Part shown: positions 23,549-31,353 of the stretch, in pieces
Layout of the letters: every line of letters starts with the position of its first letter
Numbering within the stretch: position 1 is the stretch's first letter
NCBI GenBank assembly: GCA_934725015.1
Contig: CAKVAS010000014.1
Location: 1-64,000 of the forward strand
DNA: 64,000 nucleotides
Direction: 5' to 3'
DNA from: an uncultured Bacteroidales bacterium
Lineage (GTDB): Bacteria > Bacteroidota > Bacteroidia > Bacteroidales > UBA932
Program-made: the position numbers and the translations under genes
The notes under the pieces: generated by a model
The model's database searches: none
The model's input: only the letters and a program-made list of their open reading frames with translations
What the model was told of the DNA's origin: nothing

Positions 23549-26359
23549 ATGATGCACGAAAACAATACCGTCCCGAACTGGCTGAAAATCAATGACGAGA
23601 ACCTCAACGACCTGCTCGACTACCTCTGCGCCGACGCGAAGCGCAAAACCACGGATCCTTTTTACGCGGTGACAAAGGAACTGTTGCGCAGCCGTGTCTC
23701 ATCCATGATTCACGAGATTGCCTCAGATATGAACGCGAGGAAGGAAGAGGATGAACTGACATTCAGAATCCGCATGACCGGGACCTGGCTGCTGTGCTGC
23801 CCCGAGTCTTCGGAAGAGAGGATTCAGGTGTTCTTCATCATGCTGAACTGCCTTTCACGGATTGTTCCCGAAGACTTGTCACAGAAGCTCTTCAGTTTGT
23901 CCGTCCGTGCCGTCTGCAGCGGAGAGGTGGCGAGCCTCGGCTTTTCCTGGAACGACCTTGTAAATGTCCAGAAAGAGGTGCTTGGCCATAAGATTGTCAA
24001 CGGAGCGCTGTTAAGGAATGCCCCCAAACGAGACTTGTGGTACGAAGGAAAAGGCAGTCTGCACGTCACGTCCGAAGATATCAGCATAATCCCCATGGCA
24101 CGCAAAGCGTTCATTTCCGCCAGACCGAAGATGACTGAATCCATGAAAATACTTGACAGCCGTCTATGCGTCTTCACGGACAAGGGGGAACGTCTCAAAC
24201 AATCCGACGACTCGAACGTGTCTGCAATAGAAATGTTTACGACAACCTTCAGAAAGGAGCAGCACCGTGTGGCATCAGAACCGGTCAGAAAAAAGAAGTA
24301 CAGCGTCGGGGATGAGGTTATTGTCCGTGTCAAGGCAAATGCCGGAAGTTCACTGACTCTGGAGACGGCGGATCCCAATTACGAGACGATTGTCGGCAAA
24401 CTGAATCTTTCCGACGGCCTGTTTTATTACAATGGGGCCGATTTTGCCCATGCTCTGCAAACCGGAGACTGCTTCAGAGCGGTCGTCACTGAAAACCGGG
24501 GCGTAATGGCGTTCTCTGTTCATGACATATTCCTTGAAAAGCTTCTGGAACAAGTGGAGCAAGAAAGATATTATGCCGCTAAGTATTTTTACAACAACGC
24601 AAAAAATGGCTCAGTATGGCTGACCGAGACAGGAGTGCCCGTGTATGTTGAAGATTCAGGGCTCTACTCCATTGGGGACCACGCGTTCATAACAATAGAC
24701 CAGATAACAAGCAACGGATACATCAAAGGAAGCATTAGAGATGAACAGGATGGCATTGAAGACGCGGAACTGGATGACAGCAAGGACTGGTTTATAAGAG
24801 AATGCATTCTGGAAGATTATGACGTTCCGGAACTTAACGTGATTGAAACCATAAGCGCCGACTTCGTGAGGATTTTCGAGCGAGCGCTGTATGATTATCA
24901 GAAGGGGCTTTCCATCGCTTCGGACATATATAAGATTCTGTGTTTCTGCCAGATGCTTGCCGAGCTGACAGAAGACGAGCATGAACTCGACTTCCTGAAT
25001 CTCAAGGCAGACTATCTGGAGCAGCTGGTACTTTTCACAAGAGGGAGATATACCGAGATGAAGCAGCTTGTGCCATCCTCAAACATTGCGGAAATCCCGT
25101 CTGTCGTCCGCTCCGTCAACCTCGTGAATATTCTGATGCAAATCGGGAAAGACGGCGACTCCGAACTGCTCTCGAATCTGATAGAATCGTCCGATGACTC
25201 TCTGACTGTCAAGACCGCCATGATTATGCAGTCGTACAATCGAATCAAAGGCATTGTCCCGGAATCGTCCCTCAACGACCTGAAGGTCGAGATAATCCGC
25301 GAACTGTCACTCGACGGCGAAATCCAGGCATCCCTGGACGACAACGACGAAGAGTTCATCGGCGTGGAGGATAAAGTCAAGGAATTCAAGACCTCCTTCA
25401 TATATCCCGCAGAAAAAGGAGTGCGAACCATTCCCAATCTCAAGAAACAGAGCAAGGTGGTGTTCCGTGCGGTCTGCGCCTTTCTGAACTCGAAAGTCGG
25501 AGGCACGCTCTATCTCGGCGTTTCCGATGCGGGATATGTTGTCGGGCTGGACAGTGACCTGAACCTCTACGAAAATTCGCTCGACAGGTATATACGCCTC
25601 ATTCAGGATGAAGCGAAGCTGGTTTTCGACAAGAGCATTCTGGATTTCCTGGATTTTGAGATAATGTTTGACGGCCGTGTGGTGGCAGTGAAAGTCAGGC
25701 CATTCGATGACGGCGTCGTCTGCATGGACGGCACACCATACATCAGGCGCTACGGCGAATCCGAACCGATGCGTGAAGATGAACGGGCGCGGGTCACAGC
25801 GGCAAAAATCGCTTCCGGATTGAAGCTGGGAACTAAAGTCGGCGTTCTGGAGCAGGCCATAAGTTCGAAAAGACGCGTAATCCTCCGCCGTTTCTCATCT
25901 TCGGAGAAAACGGCAGACAGAAGAGTCGAGCCGTTCAAGTTGGTCCAGAACAAGAAATATGTATGGTGCTACGACTTGGAGGACCACTGCTGCAAGCAGT
26001 TCGGCCTGTCCAAGATGGCATCCGCCGAAATCCTGCAGGATCAATGGACTCATGAAAGCGAGCACAAGGAGAAGCAGACCGACATTTTCAACTGGAGCGG
26101 TGACAAGCCCGTTCACATCCTGCTCGAAATGAACCTGACAGCGAAGAATATCATCGTGGAAGAGTTCCCTCTCAGCGAGAAACTGCTCCAGAAAGCCGAC
26201 CGCGAGGGCCACAAATGGCATCTGGAAACAGACGTCCTCAGTCTCATCGCCCCCGGACGTTTCTGCATAGGCCTCGCGAATCATGTCACCATCCTTCAGG
26301 GAGACGAACTGAAAGCCTATATAAGAGACTTCGTCAAAACGAACTTCGCTGACTTATAA
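23549..26359 (+). CDS. Large AlbA_2/Schlafen-type protein with C-terminal WYL-like domain
   Basis: A 936-residue protein, last gene of the helicase-nuclease unit. Residues 1-230 are unknown and helical. About 255-400 there are two OB/S1-like segments (YSVGDEVIVRVKA; VYVEDSGLYSIGDHAFI). Around 605-760 lies an AlbA_2 (Schlafen AAA_4) domain, with EFKTSFIYP near 611, FLNSKVGGTLYLGV near 647 and PYIRRYGES near 730. From about 795 a WYL-like domain (VEPFKLVQNKKYVWCYDLE) is followed by a WCX-like end. AlbA_2 domains bind nucleic acids or nucleotides, and WYL domains act as ligand sensors, so this may be the sensor of the system. The combination with an N-terminal S1-like part is one I do not recognise. 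Confidence 0.7.
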   Translation: MMHENNTVPNWLKINDENLNDLLDYLCADAKRKTTDPFYAVTKELLRSRVSSMIHEIASDMNARKEEDELTFRIRMTGTWLLCCPESSEERIQVFFIMLNCLSRIVPEDLSQKLFSLSVRAVCSGEVASLGFSWNDLVNVQKEVLGHKIVNGALLRNAPKRDLWYEGKGSLHVTSEDISIIPMARKAFISARPKMTESMKILDSRLCVFTDKGERLKQSDDSNVSAIEMFTTTFRKEQHRVASEPVRKKKYSVGDEVIVRVKANAGSSLTLETADPNYETIVGKLNLSDGLFYYNGADFAHALQTGDCFRAVVTENRGVMAFSVHDIFLEKLLEQVEQERYYAAKYFYNNAKNGSVWLTETGVPVYVEDSGLYSIGDHAFITIDQITSNGYIKGSIRDEQDGIEDAELDDSKDWFIRECILEDYDVPELNVIETISADFVRIFERALYDYQKGLSIASDIYKILCFCQMLAELTEDEHELDFLNLKADYLEQLVLFTRGRYTEMKQLVPSSNIAEIPSVVRSVNLVNILMQIGKDGDSELLSNLIESSDDSLTVKTAMIMQSYNRIKGIVPESSLNDLKVEIIRELSLDGEIQASLDDNDEEFIGVEDKVKEFKTSFIYPAEKGVRTIPNLKKQSKVVFRAVCAFLNSKVGGTLYLGVSDAGYVVGLDSDLNLYENSLDRYIRLIQDEAKLVFDKSILDFLDFEIMFDGRVVAVKVRPFDDGVVCMDGTPYIRRYGESEPMREDERARVTAAKIASGLKLGTKVGVLEQAISSKRRVILRRFSSSEKTADRRVEPFKLVQNKKYVWCYDLEDHCCKQFGLSKMASAEILQDQWTHESEHKEKQTDIFNWSGDKPVHILLEMNLTAKNIIVEEFPLSEKLLQKADREGHKWHLETDVLSLIAPGRFCIGLANHVTILQGDELKAYIRDFVKTNFADL

Positions 26360-26394
26360 CCCAGCCGCCTCATAACGGCATGGAGATAAAATCA

Positions 26395-27807
26395 CTACAG
26401 TATCTCGCGGCGCATACGGGACTTAGGGATGCCGAGCTGGTCGCGGTACTTGGCGATGGTGCGGCGGGCGACGTTGTAGCCCTTGGCGTTCATCATATCC
26501 ACAATCTCGTCGTCGGTGAGCGGCTTCTGCTTGTCCTCGCCGTCGATGATTTCCTGAAGAATCTTCTTGAGCTCGCGGGTGGAGATGTCCTCTCCGGCCT
26601 GGTTCTTTATGCTCTCGGAGAAAAAGTACTTGAGGGGGAATATGCCGAAGTGCGTCTCTATGTACTTGCTGTTGGCCACGCGCGAAACCGTCGAGATGTC
26701 ATATCCGGTCTTGTCGGCTATATCCTTGAGAATCATCGGCTTTATCTTCGTCTCGTCGCCGTCGAGGAAATACTCCCGCTGATAGTCGAGTATCGCCTGC
26801 ATCGTCGTCATCAGGGTGGTGTGGCGCTGCTTCAGCGCATCGACGAACCACTTTGCCGCCTCCTGCTTCTTCTTCACGAACGACTCGGCCTCCTTCTTCG
26901 ACCTCTCCGACGAGCCCGAGGCTTCCGCCATGATGTTGTCGGCGTATTTCTTGTTGACCTTCAGCTCCGGAACGGTGAAGCGGGGCATCGTGAGCACGAA
27001 CTCGCCGTCAACGACATCCAGGATGAAGTCCGGAACCACCTGCTGCGTGCGGTCGCTGTAGGCGTCCGAAACCTGGCCGCCCGGAGTAGGGTTCAGCTTG
27101 AGTATGCGCCCCATAGCCGTCTTGAGTCTCTCCGGAGTCATCCCCGTCTGGGACATTATGCGGTTGAAATCCTTTTTCGTGAACTCGGAAAAATGATCCC
27201 TTATTATCTTCTTCGCGTCCTCGACCACCGGACTGTCCTTCAGAGCGTTGAGCTGAATCAGCAGGCACTCGCGCAAGTCCCTCGCGCCCACGCCGGCGGG
27301 TTCGAATGACTGGATTATCTTCAGAAGGCTCTCCACCTCCTTCTCGTCGGTCTCAATCCCGGCGCGGAACGCCATCTCATCCACCAGCTTGTCAATGTCA
27401 CGGCGAAGGTAGCCGTCGTCGTCAAGGCTGTATATTATGTAGTTCGCTATGTCCCTCTGATGCTGCGAAAGGTCGCGGAAGTCGAGCTGGGCGGCAAGGC
27501 TCTGCGGGAAGGACTCCTGAACGGAGAAAGTCTCCCGCTTGGGACGGTCGTCGTACTTGCTGTAATTGTCTGAGCGGAGACGGTAGGCCGGAATCGGGTC
27601 GTCCTCCTTGTAGTCCGTGAGCGAAACCTCCCGCGTGTTTTCCTTGTCCTCCTTGCTGTCATCCTCCTCAAGAAGGGGATTCTCCTCCATCTCCTGACGC
27701 ACACGCTGCTCCAGACTCTGAATCGGAAGCTCTATCAGCTTCGCCGTCATGATCTGCTGCGGCGACAGCTTCTGTATCTGTTTCTGCTCTAATGCCTGCC
27801 TTAACAT
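26395..27807 (-). CDS. rpoN: RNA polymerase sigma-54 factor
   Basis: A 470-residue sigma-54. Region I is the glutamine-rich N-terminus (QKLSPQQIMTAKLIELPIQSLEQRV), region II is acidic (about 40-100), and region III contains the core-binding part, the helix-turn-helix (DISTVSRVANSKYIET near 370) and the RpoN box ARRTIAKYRDQLGI near 450, the -24 promoter contact. It directs RNA polymerase to -24/-12 promoters with enhancer-binding ATPases. The SPOR gene lies just upstream (4-bp gap) and the LEA-like gene before that, forming one unit. The gene is core and marks the right border of the accessory island. Confidence 0.95.
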   Translation of the reverse strand: MLRQALEQKQIQKLSPQQIMTAKLIELPIQSLEQRVRQEMEENPLLEEDDSKEDKENTREVSLTDYKEDDPIPAYRLRSDNYSKYDDRPKRETFSVQESFPQSLAAQLDFRDLSQHQRDIANYIIYSLDDDGYLRRDIDKLVDEMAFRAGIETDEKEVESLLKIIQSFEPAGVGARDLRECLLIQLNALKDSPVVEDAKKIIRDHFSEFTKKDFNRIMSQTGMTPERLKTAMGRILKLNPTPGGQVSDAYSDRTQQVVPDFILDVVDGEFVLTMPRFTVPELKVNKKYADNIMAEASGSSERSKKEAESFVKKKQEAAKWFVDALKQRHTTLMTTMQAILDYQREYFLDGDETKIKPMILKDIADKTGYDISTVSRVANSKYIETHFGIFPLKYFFSESIKNQAGEDISTRELKKILQEIIDGEDKQKPLTDDEIVDMMNAKGYNVARRTIAKYRDQLGIPKSRMRREIL

Positions 27808-27810
27808 AAC

Positions 27811-28422
27811 TCAATCAATTTGTGAGGATATGGTCTGCGGTCCCACAGGTCTGAGAACCTTCACCGTGTCAACCACATAGGTGCAGTTCGCATCGGCTGA
27901 GGGCCAATTGATTTTCTCCTTCACCAGAAGCGCCCTCGGAAACTCGTTGCGGAGTCTCACAAGCAGCGCCATGGCCTCTGAACGAGTACGGAAATCGCCC
28001 ACAGTCACCTTGAAATACGGGTTCGCGTAGGTCCGGTATGCAGGAATCCCGTGATACATCGACTCGAAGCGCCGAAGGACAGTCTCAGAATCGTTTCTGG
28101 AATTCTGTCCGTTGTCAAAGAATATGCGGACGCGGAAACCGGAAATCGCCCTGGCGTGATTCGCCGCCACCTGAGCGTCAAGGGCCGACTTTATCTTCCC
28201 TGACTGTGAGACCCTGACATCCGCCGCGTCGCCCCTTGAGGTCGATGGCATCACGCTCCAGACGGATTTCCCGACAAGTGTCGTGTCCGCAGCCGCCGCA
28301 GGCCTATAGACCAGCGAATCAACGAGCTCATAGCCGTCCGGAACGACGACATTATCCTGAGCCCCGGCCACAAAAGCGCAGAGCGCCGCAAGAAATATGA
28401 CACATACTGCCCTTTTCATCAT
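27811..28422 (-). CDS. Secreted SPOR-domain protein
   Basis: A 203-residue protein. Residues 1-21 form a signal peptide (RAVCVIFLAALCAFVAGAQ). Residues about 95-180 have the SPOR pattern (GFRVRIFFDNGQN, then YFKVTVGDFRTRSEAMALLVRLRNEFP), which binds denuded glycan strands of peptidoglycan. It should act in the periplasm, perhaps in cell-envelope maintenance. Its start overlaps the stop of the LEA-like lipoprotein gene by 4 bp; rpoN follows 4 bp downstream. Confidence 0.85.
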   Translation of the reverse strand: MMKRAVCVIFLAALCAFVAGAQDNVVVPDGYELVDSLVYRPAAAADTTLVGKSVWSVMPSTSRGDAADVRVSQSGKIKSALDAQVAANHARAISGFRVRIFFDNGQNSRNDSETVLRRFESMYHGIPAYRTYANPYFKVTVGDFRTRSEAMALLVRLRNEFPRALLVKEKINWPSADANCTYVVDTVKVLRPVGPQTISSQID

Positions 28423-28910
28423 TTCATCATGTTTAAGAGTTCCCTCAGCGACATCGTCCTGCTCACGTCCCTCTTGATTCCAAGCCCCTTCCCGGTCGCC
28501 GAAACCAGCACCGTGAAGTCGTCCGCCGAACCGCCCAGCGCCCCCACGACCTGCAGCAGCGCCGAAGCCGAGGCAAGCGCCGCATGACCCGTCAGAAGAT
28601 ATATCTTGTCCTCGTGCCCCTCAATCGTGAACGGGTCGAGAACGAAGCTTCCGAGTTCCGAATCCCTGTAGAACAGCCTCGCGGTCACATCCGTAAGCTC
28701 CAGCTTTATCGTGGGATTATGAACTCCGACATAGAACGACGCGTCCAGCGCCTTGAGACCCTTAGGGCTTATCTTCTCGACCGCGAACGAAGTCACCTCA
28801 ATCTCCTTCAGCTTATCGACAGCCGCCTTCTTCACGGCGGAACAGCCCGTCAGCGCCATCACAGCACAGACCAGCACAGCCGCCCAAATATGTCGTCCGA
28901 ATCCTTTCAT
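28419..28910 (-). CDS. LEA-type-2-like lipoprotein
   Basis: A 163-residue protein with a lipoprotein signal (VLVCAVMALTGC) and a beta-rich LEA/WHy-type domain (ALDASFYVGVHNPTIKLELTDVTARLFYRDSELG). Such domains are of uncertain function and often envelope-anchored. The start is put at the ATG at 28910 rather than the upstream in-frame one, because a -7 element (TATCTTTGC on the minus strand, about 28915-28923) lies almost on top of the upstream start. This leaves a very short leader. First gene of the LEA-SPOR-rpoN unit. Confidence 0.8.
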   Translation of the reverse strand: MKGFGRHIWAAVLVCAVMALTGCSAVKKAAVDKLKEIEVTSFAVEKISPKGLKALDASFYVGVHNPTIKLELTDVTARLFYRDSELGSFVLDPFTIEGHEDKIYLLTGHAALASASALLQVVGALGGSADDFTVLVSATGKGLGIKRDVSRTMSLRELLNMMK

Positions 28911-29051
28911 GACCGCAAAGATAATCAAAATTTATAAATCGCGCATCAGACGCGGCATACCGGTCAGACAAAACTATGAATCCATTATCATCTTATGATA
29001 ATCATAAAATGATAATTCTTTATTAGAATATGCTTATCTCAGCAAGAAGAA

Positions 29052-29072
29052 GGTTTCTAAAAATCAGAAACC
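29052..29072 (-). terminator. Possible hairpin terminator of the glycine-rich protein gene
   Basis: GGTTTCT and AGAAACC form a 7-bp stem with a 7-nt loop a few bases after the stop of the gene at 29084-29719, followed by a T/C-rich stretch on the minus strand. Moderate terminator candidate. Confidence 0.5.
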
Positions 29073-29083
29073 GACGGGAGCCG

Positions 29084-29719
29084 TCAGAAATTCAGGGTCA
29101 TGCCGACGCCGTGAGGGCAGGAACCGAAGTTCATGGTCATCTGCGGGCCTCGGGAAGCAGAGTTGCAGCGGCCGACGATGTCGTTCATGCGGGACTTGCC
29201 GACCGGGACGCAGACCGCTCCGGCTATGAGGGTGGAGAATCCGACTGCGGCCAGTGTCGCTCCGCAGACGAAGAGAACAGCACCGTTGTTTATTATTTTC
29301 TGGTTCTCGGGAGTCAAGCTCGGGTCTCCGCCGAAGCCTACACTGAGAGCCGCTCCAAGTCCGCCGGCAAGACCTCCTCCGACTATCAGAGCCGTTCCGA
29401 CTACGCATCCGGCCATACCCACCGGAATAGTGACGGCCGAACTTATGAGAAGCCCCATGCCCACACCGTAAATCTTTGCGCTGTTGTCCCATCTTTGGGC
29501 ATAGGGCAGGCCGCAGTGCTCGGACACATAATTGAAAGTCTCATCTGATGAGAGGCGTTTGCCATCGATACGGAGAACCTTGCCGGCCCTTGAGACTGTC
29601 ACGGAGGATTCGGCGACAACGTCACCAGTTGCAGTTATGGTCTGTGCAGCCGCCGCGTCAGACATGAAGCCGGCTGAAACCGCGATGGCCGCGATTGCGA
29701 TGATAAGATGTCTTTTCAT
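29084..29719 (-). CDS. Secreted or membrane glycine-rich hypothetical protein
   Basis: A 211-residue protein starting at the ATG at 29719, where a clear signal peptide begins (HLIIAIAAIAVSAGFMSDAAAA). The middle holds two hydrophobic Gly/Ala-rich segments (about 90-135 and 155-180), probably membrane-inserted, separated by a polar loop. The family is not recognised; similar proteins are common in Bacteroidales. It lies alone between the LEA-SPOR-rpoN unit and miaB. Confidence 0.6.
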   Translation of the reverse strand: MKRHLIIAIAAIAVSAGFMSDAAAAQTITATGDVVAESSVTVSRAGKVLRIDGKRLSSDETFNYVSEHCGLPYAQRWDNSAKIYGVGMGLLISSAVTIPVGMAGCVVGTALIVGGGLAGGLGAALSVGFGGDPSLTPENQKIINNGAVLFVCGATLAAVGFSTLIAGAVCVPVGKSRMNDIVGRCNSASRGPQMTMNFGSCPHGVGMTLNF

Positions 29720-29840
29720 TATGGTCTTAATTAAAAATTCTACAATCAGATGCCTTTTGCTTACATTTTGTTGCATCCGGGCAGATGAACGCCACACGTG
29801 AAAATTCATCTCCCGGCTGCAAATGAATGACAGATATGCC

Positions 29841-31316
29841 TCAGACTATCCGGCAGATAAGCGTTGCCGAGGTGCAATCGACAACCTTAACATTCACATA
29901 GTCTCCTGCCTTCAAAGGAGCGAGTTCCTGAGACTTGCGCTCAGCCGCCATTGAGGGGAAGACGCACATCTTGTTGTTGCCCGCGCGTCCGCAGAGGTCG
30001 TCAGGATTGCGTTTGGACGGACCCTCGATGAGCACCCTGAATGTCCTGCCGATGTCCTTCTGATTGCTCTTTAGGCTCATCTTAGTCTGGAGCGCGATGA
30101 TTTCGTTCAGTCTTGCGGTCTTAACCTCAGGCGGAACGTCGTCCGGATAGTGCCTTGAGGCGAGCGTTCCCGGGCGCTCGGAGTACTGGAACATGAACGC
30201 GGAATCGAAGCACACCTGCTCGAACAGCGAAAGCGTGTCCCGGTGGTCCTGCTCGGTCTCGCTGCAGAATCCGGCAATCACGTCGGTGGAGAGCCCGCAG
30301 TCCGGCATAATCTCGCGAATCTTCGCGACCCTCTCCAAGTACCATTCCCTGTCATATTTTCTCCTCATCTTCTCCAACAGACGGCTTGAACCGCTCTGAA
30401 CCGGAAGATGGATGTGACGGCAGATGTTCTCGTGGGCGGCAATCGTGCTTATGACCTCGTCACTGATGTCCTTAGGATGCGACGTCGAGAAACGAACCCT
30501 GAGTTCCGGGCTTATGGCAGCGACCATCTCAAGAAGCTTCGCGAAGTTCACTACCTCGCCTTTTGCATTACTATCAGAACCGTCGGCGGCATCCCCGTCC
30601 GAAATGCCCTCGGCCGCGCCGTCGCGGCATTCTTTCCACAGATACGAATCCACGTTCTGCCCCAGCAGGTTCACCTCCCTGTAGCCGTTCTCGAACAGCT
30701 CGCGCGCCTCGCGCACAATCGAATGCGGGTCGCGGCTGCGCTCGGCTCCCCGCGTGTAGGGCACCACGCAGTAGGAGCACACATTGTTGCAGCCCCTCAT
30801 GATGGAAATGTAGGCCGACACCCCGTTCCTGTCAAGGCGAACCGGGGATATGTCCGCGTATGTCTCCTCACGGGAGAGCAGCACGTTAATCTGCGGCGAG
30901 TCCGGACGGATGTCCCGCAGCAGCGCCGGCAGGCTCCTGTAGGCATCCGGCCCCGCGACCAGATCCACCTTCTCCAGCAGCTTGTCCTTCAGCCTCTCGG
31001 CCATGCATCCGACAATCCCGATGACAACCTGCGGATTCCTCTTCTTCTGCAGCCTGAACTGCTCGATGCGCCCCCATATCCTCTGCTCCGCGTTGTCCCG
31101 GATTGAACAGGTGTTCGCCAGAATCACGCCCGCCCTGTCCATATCATCCGTCAGCGCATACCCGTTCTCCTGCAAAATCGAGAGTATCACCTCGCTGTCA
31201 TTCACGTTCATCTGACACCCATAGGTCTCGATATAGACCTTGGGCCGCTCCTCATCAACTATCGGTTTGAGATTATTCATCGTCTTTTTCTGTTTTTCAA
31301 TTATCGGTAAAGCCAT
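29841..31316 (-). CDS. miaB: tRNA-2-methylthio-N6-dimethylallyladenosine synthase
   Basis: A 491-residue radical-SAM methylthiotransferase. It has the N-terminal UPF0004 domain with cysteines (TYGCQMN, NTCSIRD, IVGCMAER), the radical-SAM triad RGCNNVCSYCVVPYTRG, and a C-terminal TRAM domain. It adds the 2-methylthio group to i6A37 of tRNAs reading UNN codons. The start is uncertain; the ATG at 31316 is chosen because the -7 element TACATTTGC (about 31333-31341) would start transcription just upstream of it. A short insertion rich in Asp and Gly lies near residue 225. Confidence 0.95.
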   Translation of the reverse strand: MALPIIEKQKKTMNNLKPIVDEERPKVYIETYGCQMNVNDSEVILSILQENGYALTDDMDRAGVILANTCSIRDNAEQRIWGRIEQFRLQKKRNPQVVIGIVGCMAERLKDKLLEKVDLVAGPDAYRSLPALLRDIRPDSPQINVLLSREETYADISPVRLDRNGVSAYISIMRGCNNVCSYCVVPYTRGAERSRDPHSIVREARELFENGYREVNLLGQNVDSYLWKECRDGAAEGISDGDAADGSDSNAKGEVVNFAKLLEMVAAISPELRVRFSTSHPKDISDEVISTIAAHENICRHIHLPVQSGSSRLLEKMRRKYDREWYLERVAKIREIMPDCGLSTDVIAGFCSETEQDHRDTLSLFEQVCFDSAFMFQYSERPGTLASRHYPDDVPPEVKTARLNEIIALQTKMSLKSNQKDIGRTFRVLIEGPSKRNPDDLCGRAGNNKMCVFPSMAAERKSQELAPLKAGDYVNVKVVDCTSATLICRIV

Positions 31317-31353
31317 GTCTTTGTCATTTGTCTGCAAATGTAACTAAAACAAA

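Noticed and set aside
26380..27309. Plus-strand frame of 309 codons, Leu/Arg/His-rich
   Set aside because: It is a mirror frame of rpoN with composition typical of antisense translation.
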